Of a stretch of 25,013 bases of DNA, positions 14,238 to 21,291 are shown piece by piece (the first letter of the stretch is position 1; every line of letters starts with the position of its first letter). The notes under the pieces were generated by a model, which was not told where the DNA came from, searched no databases, and was given only the letters and a program-made list of their open reading frames with translations. The position numbers were made by a program, and so were the translations under genes. The stretch comes from Lachnospiraceae bacterium UBA1760 (GTDB taxonomy: Bacteria; Bacillota; Clostridia; Lachnospirales; Lachnospiraceae): NCBI GenBank assembly GCA_002314775.1, contig DCHE01000030.1:1-25013 (forward strand), given 5' to 3'.

Positions 14238-15157
14238 TGGTAGATGAAATTCAGAAGAGAATTCTAGAGGAAGTTGCAGATTTACATGAAACTCCAATCG
14301 GAGCCTACAATATCAGAGCAAACAGCGAGCTTGCCGGACGAAATACTACCGCCAACATCGATATTATCTCGAAGGAGGATGGCAGCGGCATTGATATTAA
14401 GATAAAGCCTGACACAAAAAACGAGAGCGTTCATATTCCTGTTGTGCTTAGCCGTGCAGGAATAAAGGAGGTTGTATATAATGACTTTTATATTGGTGAG
14501 AATGCAGATGTAGTAATTGTTGCAGGCTGTGGTATTCATAACTGTGGAACCCAGGATTCAGAGCATGATGGAATTCACAGGTTCTATGTTGGAAAGAATG
14601 CTAAGGTCAAGTATGTTGAGAAGCACTATGGCGAGGGCAATGGAACTGGAAAGAGAATTCTAAATCCGGGAACAGAGGTTTACATGGAGGAGGGTTCTTC
14701 CATGGAGATGGAGATGGTCCAGATAAAGGGCGTTGATTCTACAGTTAGAGACACCAAGGCTGTTTTAAAAGCTGGTGCAGCTCTTGTGGTCAGAGAGAGA
14801 CTTATGACTCACGGAGATCAGACGGCGATAAGTATTTACAATGTTGATCTTGACGGAGAGGGCTCAAGTGCAGATATTGTTTCACGTTCGGTGGCAAGAG
14901 ATGACTCTTACCAAAAGTTTGATGCGAAGATCAATGGAAATGCAGCCTGCTCTGGTCATTCTGAGTGTGATGCAATCATTATGGACAATGCGAAGATACT
15001 TGCTGTACCTCAGCTTGAAGCCAATAATATTGATGCTGCGCTTATTCATGAGGCAGCTATAGGAAAAATTGCTGGAGAACAGCTGATTAAGCTTATGACT
15101 CTTGGACTTACAGAAGCTGAGGCGGAGGAACAGATAATTAATGGTTTCTTAAAATAA
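14237..15157 (+). CDS. sufB: SufB/SufD-type Fe-S scaffold, minimal single-protein form
   Basis: A 306-residue SufB/D-family scaffold, far shorter than the roughly 480-residue SufB of the full Suf system. It consists of the beta-helix core with the family C terminus HEAAIGKIAGEQL followed by LMTLGL and a Glu/Ala-rich end. Cys244 (HSECDAIIMD) matches the cluster-building Cys of SufB, and His271-Glu272 match the conserved His and Glu near the scaffold interface. One protein carries both, so a homodimer with two SufC would suffice, as in the ancestral SufCB (SMS-type) systems known from archaea and Clostridia. An extra Cys pair, GCGIHNCG (97-104), is also present. GGGAGGT (14222-14228) precedes the ATG that overlaps the sufC stop. 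Confidence 0.87.
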   Translation: MVDEIQKRILEEVADLHETPIGAYNIRANSELAGRNTTANIDIISKEDGSGIDIKIKPDTKNESVHIPVVLSRAGIKEVVYNDFYIGENADVVIVAGCGIHNCGTQDSEHDGIHRFYVGKNAKVKYVEKHYGEGNGTGKRILNPGTEVYMEEGSSMEMEMVQIKGVDSTVRDTKAVLKAGAALVVRERLMTHGDQTAISIYNVDLDGEGSSADIVSRSVARDDSYQKFDAKINGNAACSGHSECDAIIMDNAKILAVPQLEANNIDAALIHEAAIGKIAGEQLIKLMTLGLTEAEAEEQIINGFLK

Positions 15158-15205
15158 AGCTATCTGATAATTATTTGCAAGCTTTTACAAGTTATTCAAA
15201 AGATA

Positions 15206-15234
15206 TTTAATCACCCTGTATTTTGCTGTATAAT
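15206..15234 (+). promoter_or_regulatory. candidate promoter of the TtcA-like gene, inside a terminator loop
   Basis: TATAAT at 15229-15234, with a weak TTTAAT at 15206-15211 spaced by 17 bases. The -10 element lies in the loop of the sufB terminator hairpin, and the predicted start near 15241 is the first base of its 3' arm. The -10 is perfect and the -35 poor. Confidence 0.5.
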
Positions 15235-15255
15235 GGCAGATACAGGGTGATTTTT
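15209..15255 (+). terminator. terminator of sufCB
   Basis: A perfect 12-bp stem, AATCACCCTGTA (15209-15220) with TACAGGGTGATT (15241-15252), a 20-base loop and a five-base T-run (15251-15255). The large loop, which contains the next promoter's -10, makes it less compact than the other terminators here. Confidence 0.7.
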
Positions 15256-15273
15256 ATTAGGAGGAAAGCTAAG

Positions 15274-16002
15274 TTGAAGGAACAAAAGATGCTAAGCTTA
15301 CTTAGACAGGCAGTTGATGCATACGAGATGATAGAGGATGGAGACAGGATTGCAATAGGTGTTTCTGGCGGAAAGGATTCACTTCTTTTACTTAGGCTTA
15401 TGAAAAGCCTTATGGGATTTTATCCAAAGAAATTTGAACTGATGGCCATTACCTGCAATGTTGGCTTTGAAGGGATGGATTTTACACCGGTGAAGGAATA
15501 CTGTAAATCCTTGGATATTCCATACGAGATAGTTGACACGGAGATATCAAAGATAGTTTTTGATGAAAATGGGGATAAAAGGCCTTGTTCACTGTGTGCA
15601 AAGCTCAGAAAGGGGGCAATGTACGACAGACTTCTTAAGCTGGGATTTAATAAGGTTGCATATGCACATAACAAGGATGATGTAATTGAGACTGCATTTA
15701 TGTCTCTTATTTATGAGGGGAGATTTTATTCATTTCCGCCAAAAACCTTGCTTGACGGGAGTGGAATAACTGTAATCAGGCCGATGATGTATATTCCGGA
15801 GAGGGCGGTCTATAATTTTGCGGTGGAGAATAGCCTTCCGGTTGTAAAAAACAAATGTCCGGTTGATGGCTCGACAAAACGAGCTTACGCTAAGGATATA
15901 GTTGACAAGCTTGCCTTGGAAAATCCGGGAGTTAAGGATAAATTTATGCATGCTATTGAGAATTCAGGGCTTTCTGACTGGCCCAAAAGGGTCGAAAAGT
16001 AA
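15274..16002 (+). CDS. TtcA-family tRNA 2-thiolation enzyme
   Basis: A 242-residue PP-loop protein of the TtcA/TilS superfamily. TtcA adenylates C32 of certain tRNAs with ATP and replaces the oxygen with sulfur, using a [4Fe-4S] cluster. The PP-loop is GVSGGKDS (29-36). The CxxC pair is Cys105 and Cys108 (RPCSLC), and Cys195 (NKCPVDGSTKR) is the third cluster ligand. TtcA itself is nearer 300 residues, so this is a short subgroup and the exact tRNA position is not certain. TTG at 15274 is the likely start, nine bases after TAGGAGG (15258-15264); ATG at 15289 is possible. It directly follows sufCB, which could supply its cluster. Its stop overlaps nothing, but the next promoter begins two bases later. 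Confidence 0.82.
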   Translation: MKEQKMLSLLRQAVDAYEMIEDGDRIAIGVSGGKDSLLLLRLMKSLMGFYPKKFELMAITCNVGFEGMDFTPVKEYCKSLDIPYEIVDTEISKIVFDENGDKRPCSLCAKLRKGAMYDRLLKLGFNKVAYAHNKDDVIETAFMSLIYEGRFYSFPPKTLLDGSGITVIRPMMYIPERAVYNFAVENSLPVVKNKCPVDGSTKRAYAKDIVDKLALENPGVKDKFMHAIENSGLSDWPKRVEK

Positions 16003-16003
16003 A

Positions 16004-16032
16004 TTGACATACCTGAAATGCTGACGTATTAT
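16004..16032 (+). promoter_or_regulatory. strong promoter of ddh
   Basis: TTGACA (16004-16009), a 17-base spacer and TATTAT (16027-16032): near-perfect consensus. The leader of about 60 bases contains a 7-bp hairpin, AGTAAAT (16044-16050) with ATTTACT (16060-16066). It is probably constitutive. Confidence 0.82.
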
Positions 16033-16099
16033 AGCTAATGGGTAGTAAATTAATACATGATTTACTTTGAGAGATTATTAACACGAAAGGGAAAAGAAA

Positions 16100-17083
16100 A
16101 TGACAAGAGTAGGAATAGTAGGATATGGAAATTTAGGAAAGGGCGTTGAGGCTGCTGTAAAGAACAATGAAGATATGGAGCTTGTAGCAGTATTTACAAG
16201 ACGTTCACCAGAGTCAGTTACAGTAAAGACAGAGGGCGTGAAGGTTTATAACCTTAAGGATGCAGTAAATTATAAGGACGATATCGATGTTATGATTATC
16301 TGCGGCGGAAGTGCTACAGATCTTCCAACCTTAACACCAGAAATCGCTGCAAACTTTAACTGCATCGATTCATTTGATACACATGCCAATATTCCAGTTC
16401 ACTTTGCAAAGGTGGATGAGGTAGCAAAGGCAGCTGGTAAGACTGCGCTCATTTCTGCAGGCTGGGACCCAGGAATGTTCTCACTTAACAGACTTTATGC
16501 AAATGCAATCCTTAACAATGGTAAGGATTACACCTTCTGGGGTAAGGGCGTAAGTCAGGGACATTCAGATGCTATAAGAAGAATCGACGGCGTTGTAGAC
16601 GCAAGACAGTATACTTGTCCTGTTGAGGCAGCAGTTGAGAAGGTAAGAAATGGTGAGAATCCTGAGCTTACAACAAGGGAGAAGCATACAAGACTTTGCT
16701 ATGTTGTTGCAGCTGAGGGGGCAGACAAGGCTAGAATTGAGAAGGAAATCAAGGAGATGCCTAATTATTTCTCTGATTATGATACAACTGTTAACTTTAT
16801 TTCACAGGAAGAGTTAGACAGAGATCACAAGGGACTTCCTCATGGTGGTTCAGTAATCAGAACAGGAGTAACAGGCTTTGATAATGAGAATAAGCATGTT
16901 ATCGAGTACAGCTTAAAGCTCGATTCTAATCCAGAGTTCACAGGTGCAGTTCTTGTTGCTTATGCAAGAGCAATTGCAAGACTTAATAAGGAAGGTGTTA
17001 CTGGCTGTAAGACAGTATTTGATATAGCTCCTGCATACCTTATCAATATGAGCGCTGAGGATATGAGAGCACACTTATTATAA
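16100..17083 (+). CDS. ddh: meso-diaminopimelate D-dehydrogenase
   Basis: A 327-residue enzyme of the usual length that makes meso-2,6-diaminopimelate from tetrahydrodipicolinate, ammonia and NADPH in one step, for lysine and peptidoglycan. It has the N-terminal Rossmann motif GIVGYGNLGKG (5-15) and the family sequences DSFDTHANIP, SAGWDPGMFSLNR, GKGVSQGHSDAIRR and LPHGGSVIRTG, which line the cofactor and substrate sites. GAAAGG (16085-16090) serves the ATG. It stands alone between a strong promoter and a strong terminator. Its codon use is regular and biased compared with the neighbouring pocket-altered genes, consistent with high expression. It points to the dehydrogenase route of lysine synthesis in this organism. 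Confidence 0.95.
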   Translation: MTRVGIVGYGNLGKGVEAAVKNNEDMELVAVFTRRSPESVTVKTEGVKVYNLKDAVNYKDDIDVMIICGGSATDLPTLTPEIAANFNCIDSFDTHANIPVHFAKVDEVAKAAGKTALISAGWDPGMFSLNRLYANAILNNGKDYTFWGKGVSQGHSDAIRRIDGVVDARQYTCPVEAAVEKVRNGENPELTTREKHTRLCYVVAAEGADKARIEKEIKEMPNYFSDYDTTVNFISQEELDRDHKGLPHGGSVIRTGVTGFDNENKHVIEYSLKLDSNPEFTGAVLVAYARAIARLNKEGVTGCKTVFDIAPAYLINMSAEDMRAHLL

Positions 17084-17183
17084 ATTATAATAAAAATTCA
17101 ACTGCGTTTACAGCGGCATACAGTATTGGGACAATAACCCTTACTTCTATAAACTGAAACTGAATAAGAAAGTACTAAATAAT

Positions 17184-17229
17184 AAGAGTCATATTCGAGA
17201 TAAAGAATCCGGAATATGACTCTTTTTTT
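17184..17229 (+). terminator. terminator of ddh
   Basis: A perfect 13-bp stem, AAGAGTCATATTC (17184-17196) with GAATATGACTCTT (17212-17224), running into seven T residues (17223-17229). Confidence 0.92.
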
Positions 17230-17342
17230 GAGCTTTTTGTGCAATGCTTAGTCGTTTTATTTATATTGGGTTGTTTGGTAATGGAATGATTGGTTAAAAT
17301 GTAAAATCAAGATGAGAAATATAGCTGTAAACGTTACCAGTG

Positions 17343-17430
17343 TTGTGCAATATTCACAAATCGTATTGTTAGTTATAACTAAAGGCTTGAAGTATACATA
17401 TGTATATGGTAATATTAACTAAAGTTAGTT
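17343..17430 (+). promoter_or_regulatory. evenly spaced dyads upstream of the pilin-like gene
   Basis: The 350 bases between the ddh terminator and the pilin start hold no gene but several dyads. These are TTGTG/CACAA (17343-17359), the palindrome TTAGTTATAACTAA (17369-17382), the palindrome TATACATATGTATA (17393-17406) and AACTAA-AG-TTAGTT (17417-17430). The last three centres fall at 17375.5, 17399.5 and 17423.5, exactly 24 bp apart, and the first is 24.5 bp before them. They lie upstream of the candidate promoter, as activator sites would. Confidence 0.5.
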
Positions 17431-17465
17431 GTTAAATATAAACAATACAATAATTCCAATCTAAA

Positions 17466-17493
17466 TTGTACAAATTACACAAAGTGCTATTTT
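17466..17493 (+). promoter_or_regulatory. candidate promoter of the pilin-like gene
   Basis: TTGTAC (17466-17471), a 16-base spacer and TATTTT (17488-17493) with the extended TG at 17485-17486. It would give a leader of about 80 bases containing the 9-bp repeats. Confidence 0.5.
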
Positions 17494-17518
17494 CAAACGA
17501 TTTAGATAAACTCAAAAA

Positions 17519-17543
17519 TAACTATACTAACTATATTAACTAT
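17519..17543 (+). repeat. three tandem 9-bp TAACTATAY units in the pilin leader
   Basis: TAACTATAC (17519-17527), TAACTATAT (17528-17536) and TAACTAT followed by GG (17537-17545). The TAACTA core is also the half-site of two of the upstream dyads (TAACTAA at 17376-17382 and 17416-17422). Confidence 0.75.
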
Positions 17544-17580
17544 GGAAGAAATTATAATTATATCTAAGGAGGAAAAGGTT

Positions 17581-18699
17581 ATGGAAAGATTAAGAAAGAA
17601 CAAAGGTTACACATTGACAGAGCTTATTATCGTGATTGCAGTGATAGCATTGTTTGCAGCAATGATAGCTCCTTCGATAATTAAGAAGATTGACAAGTCA
17701 AAGGAAACAAGAGCGGTACATGCCTGCAGAACAATTTATGATGCTGCGGTAACAGTAGTTGCTACAGAGTATCCAGATGTATCAACAGATGATTCTCATT
17801 GGGAAAGAATTCTTGAACTCGCAGGAGCTGATACAAATGATAAGATTAACATCGTAAAGATTAAGCAGGATGTAGTTGGTAATATCACACTTCTTACAAT
17901 CTATGAGAGAGGAAAGTATGCAACCTTCAGAGCAAATGGACTTGGATATGAGGTTGGAGAAGTAGTTCCAGCAGATGTTGAGACAGAGACAGAGACAAAA
18001 CCACAATCACAGCAGCAGGTAGCAAGCGCTGGAATCAAGGAGGTTCTTGCAGCACAGGCAGCAAGCGAGACAGTCGCTGATTCAAATACCAATGTAATTG
18101 GAACTCCAGTTGCAGATGCAGAGCCAGTAACTCCAGTTGTTACAGAGCCAGCAGCACCAGTTGTTACAGAGCCAGTAGCACCAATTGTTGAGCAGACTGT
18201 AGTGGAGCCAATCTCACCTATCACAGTTGCTGAAAACTATCAGGTTCCTGAAGAGGGAGAAGTTAATAACAGATATCCAGTATCAGTTACAAATGTAAGT
18301 GCAAGCCTTAATATTCTTCCACAGGTTGGAACTCTTAATTCAAATAATAACAAAAATCAGACTGGAGTTAGCAATTCAACACTTAATCAGGATGAGGTTG
18401 ACAGAAGAATTACAGCAGCTCTTACATCTAGCTTCGGCACAAGTGAGTACAATTACGAGGTTCTTCAGTCAGGCGGATACAGATGCTTAATAGTATCAGT
18501 AGGACATAAGTATGTTAAGGGAGATTCAGACTTCCCTAAGAACAATTCTAAGTTATCTGTAGCTGTATATGTATACAGATATGATCATGTTGATAAGAAT
18601 TATGTATTCCATGATGTAGTTACAGGAACTGCAACCCTCTCAGTAGCAAATAAAAAGGGTGACGACGGACTTAAGTTTGGAAATCTTGTAATTGACTAA
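17581..18699 (+). CDS. type IV pilin-like secreted protein
   Basis: A 372-residue protein with a class III signal: a short basic leader (MERLRKNKG), a prepilin peptidase site between Gly9 and Tyr10, and the mature start YTLTELIIVIAVIALFAAM with Glu5 and a long hydrophobic helix. Such proteins are cut by PilD and assembled into pili or pseudopili. Residues about 45-130 form a globular head. A Pro/Thr/Val-rich linker (about 135-225) follows, including two 8-residue repeats PVVTEPAA and PVVTEPVA encoded by 24-bp repeats at 18133-18180. A C-terminal domain of about 130 residues comes last. AAGGAGG (17566-17572) fixes the ATG at 17581. No pilus assembly gene is nearby, so it relies on machinery encoded elsewhere. 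The C-terminal domain is not one I recognise. Confidence 0.82.
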   Translation: MERLRKNKGYTLTELIIVIAVIALFAAMIAPSIIKKIDKSKETRAVHACRTIYDAAVTVVATEYPDVSTDDSHWERILELAGADTNDKINIVKIKQDVVGNITLLTIYERGKYATFRANGLGYEVGEVVPADVETETETKPQSQQQVASAGIKEVLAAQAASETVADSNTNVIGTPVADAEPVTPVVTEPAAPVVTEPVAPIVEQTVVEPISPITVAENYQVPEEGEVNNRYPVSVTNVSASLNILPQVGTLNSNNNKNQTGVSNSTLNQDEVDRRITAALTSSFGTSEYNYEVLQSGGYRCLIVSVGHKYVKGDSDFPKNNSKLSVAVYVYRYDHVDKNYVFHDVVTGTATLSVANKKGDDGLKFGNLVID

Positions 18700-18729
18700 T
18701 TCAAAGAAAAAACTATAATAGAAATATGT

Positions 18730-18762
18730 GGGTCGGTAGTCACAGGCTACCGACCCTTTATC
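18730..18762 (+). terminator. terminator of the pilin-like gene
   Basis: A perfect 10-bp stem, GGGTCGGTAG (18730-18739) with CTACCGACCC (18747-18756), a seven-base loop and a weak T-run (TTTATCT). It lies only about 45 bases before the next start. Confidence 0.75.
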
Positions 18763-18807
18763 TTGAAGGATAATTTTAGTTTTTATAGATTTATAGTTGG
18801 AGGGAAT

Positions 18808-19146
18808 ATGAGCTACTTTATTACTGAGGCTGAAAGAGGCTTGATTGGAAGCACAGCATTTGTTGAAATTCAAAAAGGAAATTTTCATGATGAATTCTGG
18901 ATGGATGACTCGATATACATTTCTGCAGAAGATTTTGACGATTTAAAGCTTTCCAGGATTATAAGAAAAGCCATACCTGATTTTGACAAGTATGGTGTTA
19001 CCGTACTCAATGGTGAAGACTGGGAACTGTTATACGAGGTATTATATGGCGAATCAGAGGAGCTTAGAGAATTGGCCGATGAGTTAGCTGTGTGGGCGGA
19101 GGACTGCTTTTCTGACAATGATTCATTTAGCATACTTGGTTTATAG
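18808..19146 (+). CDS. small acidic protein of unknown function
   Basis: A 112-residue protein rich in Asp and Glu, with no signal peptide or membrane segment. It starts MSYFITEAERGLIG, has a mixed strand/helix middle (DDLKLSRIIRKAIPDFDKYG) and a Glu-rich helix near the end (ESEELRELADELAVWAEDC). I do not recognise it. GGAGG (18799-18803) sits four bases before the ATG at 18808 and decides that start over the TTG at 18763, which lies next to the preceding terminator. It is followed after 65 bases by the acyltransferase gene. Its folded, regular composition supports a real gene; no function can be given. Confidence 0.6.
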   Translation: MSYFITEAERGLIGSTAFVEIQKGNFHDEFWMDDSIYISAEDFDDLKLSRIIRKAIPDFDKYGVTVLNGEDWELLYEVLYGESEELRELADELAVWAEDCFSDNDSFSILGL

Positions 19147-19211
19147 AATTGATTCTAAAGAGTGAGATATAAGTGATGATTATACTACACTAGAGTTAAG
19201 GAGAAAAAGCT

Positions 19212-20579
19212 TTGGGCAGAAAGAAAAAGGATGTCAAAGATAAAAAGAATAATGAGAGCATAATCGTTAACAATGATAGAAAGGCTGCAAGGGAAAGAAG
19301 CTTTTGGTCGGATAAAACAGTTAAGTGGGACAAGCTTGATAATACTGCAAATCTGTTTCCTGTTATTGTAAGTGAAACTGTAAGTAATGTTTACAGAATA
19401 TCAGTTACACTAAAAAATGATATTGATCCTGAGATTTTACAGAAGGCGGTGGACAAGGTTCTGCCTTATTTTGATGTGTTCAATGCTAAGCTGAAAAAAG
19501 GAATATTCTGGTATTATTTCGAGACTAACCAAAAGCCTGCTCCAAGGGTGAAGCCGGAGAATACCTATCCCTGCCTTTATATAGATCCATACACTAATAA
19601 TGATTATCATTTTCGTGTAACATATTTTGAGAAAAGAATTAATCTGGAGATATTTCATGTGCTTACTGACGGACATGGAGCCTTTATGTTTTTGAAGGAG
19701 ATAACCTACCAGTATCTGAGATATAAGGAAGAGGTTTTTGCAGATAAGAAAATTCAGGTTATAAGTGATGAGGCATCCCTTGACAAAGAGGATAGCTACA
19801 TTAAGAACTACAAAAAGAGCGCGAAGAAGGGATATAAGACAAAGAAGGCAGTGATAATCAAGGGTGAAAAGCTGCCGGCTGGACATTTTGGAATTATTCA
19901 TGGCTATATTCCTGTGCATGAGATAAAGGCAGTTGCAAAAAGCTATGGAGTAACTATAAACCAGTATCTTATTGGTACTATGACGTACGCAATTTACAAG
20001 GATTATCTTAAGGGGTGTCCAAGCAAATCGCCAATCAGCACCTGTGTACCGGTAAATCTAAGACCGTACTTCGATTCCAATACAACAAAGAACTTTTTTA
20101 TCTTTGTATCAGCGGTATTTCAGCCGGAAAAGGATAATTATACCTTTGAGGAGGTTTTGCATATTATTGCAGATGGACTTAAGGAGCAGATTAATAAGGA
20201 TAATCTTGAGAGATTATTCTCTTATAATGTATCCAGTGAGTTAAATAAGGTTATAAGATTTGTGCCAAGAATTATTAAGAATATTGCCATGAAGAGCATC
20301 TACAAGACCTCTGCCAGGGCCAATACTACAACAATAACTAATATGGGACAGTTTAATGTTGCGGATGAATATAAGGAATTTATTGACAAATTCCATGTCG
20401 TATTGTCTATGTCTAAGGGTCAGAATATGAAGGGTGGAATATGCTCCTTTGGAGACACTCTGGTGTATTCTATTAGCTCAGCAGTAAGAGAAACCTCTAT
20501 CCAGAAGGCATTTTTCAGACAGATGGTAAAGGATGGAATTAATGTAACTATAGAAAGTAATGGGGTGTATTATGAGTAA
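19212..20579 (+). CDS. condensation-type (CoA-dependent) acyltransferase
   Basis: A 455-residue member of the large family that includes condensation domains, chloramphenicol acetyltransferase and fungal-type alcohol acetyltransferases. The catalytic motif HxxxDG is HVLTDG with His149. VPVNLRPYF (near residue 280) is the other strong family mark. The stand-alone form moves an acyl group from CoA or a carrier to an alcohol or amine. The first 35 residues are Lys/Asn-rich and probably disordered. TTG at 19212 is eight bases after AAGGAG (19198-19203). It overlaps the next gene by eight bases (ATGAGTAA), so the two are translationally coupled, and the esterase-nitrilase gene follows. The set suggests making and breaking an acyl ester or amide. 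The substrate is unknown. Confidence 0.75.
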   Translation: MGRKKKDVKDKKNNESIIVNNDRKAARERSFWSDKTVKWDKLDNTANLFPVIVSETVSNVYRISVTLKNDIDPEILQKAVDKVLPYFDVFNAKLKKGIFWYYFETNQKPAPRVKPENTYPCLYIDPYTNNDYHFRVTYFEKRINLEIFHVLTDGHGAFMFLKEITYQYLRYKEEVFADKKIQVISDEASLDKEDSYIKNYKKSAKKGYKTKKAVIIKGEKLPAGHFGIIHGYIPVHEIKAVAKSYGVTINQYLIGTMTYAIYKDYLKGCPSKSPISTCVPVNLRPYFDSNTTKNFFIFVSAVFQPEKDNYTFEEVLHIIADGLKEQINKDNLERLFSYNVSSELNKVIRFVPRIIKNIAMKSIYKTSARANTTTITNMGQFNVADEYKEFIDKFHVVLSMSKGQNMKGGICSFGDTLVYSISSAVRETSIQKAFFRQMVKDGINVTIESNGVYYE

Positions 20580-21264
20580 ATGCAGAAGGTGTAATATCGA
20601 GGTGCTCGATGAAACAATGGTATGCCCACTTTGCAATGGCGTAATAGAAGTTGATGAAGATAAGATGCAGGATTCTGAGCAGTTTATATCAAAATCAGTT
20701 ATGTATCCGGATGTGACACCTCAGGTTAGAAAGATAAAATTTATCATGAAGCTTGTGGTTTTTGCAAGCGTCTTTATTTCGGGTGTTCTAATACTTATAA
20801 ACTATCTGACAAGCTGGAAGGTTAAATGGTCACTGATTTGCTGTGTTGGAATCATTTATATGTGCTTTTCAGCAGTTTATTATTATGAACATAATGCAAG
20901 TCATAGGACCAAAATAATGACGGAATCCATAGCAATGATAGCTGGAACGGTTCTGCTTGATTTTGCAATTGGTTATAGTGGCTGGTCTGTTAATTTTGCA
21001 ATTCCTTGCAACATAATGCTACTAGTGGCAGGAATAATAGCGTTTATGTTTATTGATATAGAAAACTGGCAGTCATATATTCTTCTTGAAACCTACGTGG
21101 TTGTAATCAGTGGTTTGGCATCTATTATGCTTTTCACAAAAACTATTACACATCCACTACTTATGATAATTGCAGATGGTGTGGCAGTGCTTCTTTTAGT
21201 TGGTACACTTGTTATCGGTGGAAGAAGAGCTACTACAGAGCTTAAGAGAAGATTTCATGTGTAA
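20572..21264 (+). CDS. zinc-ribbon multi-span membrane protein (DUF6320-like)
   Basis: A 230-residue protein with a short N-terminal zinc ribbon (Cys4 and Cys7, then Cys18 and Cys21 in VCPLC). After a charged stretch come about six membrane helices (residues about 57-215) and a basic tail (RRATTELKRRFHV). The layout resembles DUF6320 proteins, which I recall beside acyltransferases and hydrolases in Lachnospiraceae; that name is tentative. ATG at 20572 is chosen because GGGGTG (20562-20567) lies four bases upstream, inside the acyltransferase gene. It may anchor the acyltransferase or move its lipid-like substrate, but that is inference from position only. Confidence 0.7.
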   Translation: MSKCRRCNIEVLDETMVCPLCNGVIEVDEDKMQDSEQFISKSVMYPDVTPQVRKIKFIMKLVVFASVFISGVLILINYLTSWKVKWSLICCVGIIYMCFSAVYYYEHNASHRTKIMTESIAMIAGTVLLDFAIGYSGWSVNFAIPCNIMLLVAGIIAFMFIDIENWQSYILLETYVVVISGLASIMLFTKTITHPLLMIIADGVAVLLLVGTLVIGGRRATTELKRRFHV

Positions 21265-21291
21265 ATGATATGAAAATACGAGGGATAGTTT

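Noticed and set aside
17343..17359. Rex- or CRP-like site (TTGTG and CACAA arms)
   Set aside because: The spacing is one base short of both consensus sites, so I do not assign it to either; it is kept only as part of the dyad series.
19437..19919. 160-codon open frame on the minus strand
   Set aside because: It lies wholly opposite the acyltransferase gene, has no ribosome binding site and its composition is that of a shadow of the + strand codons.
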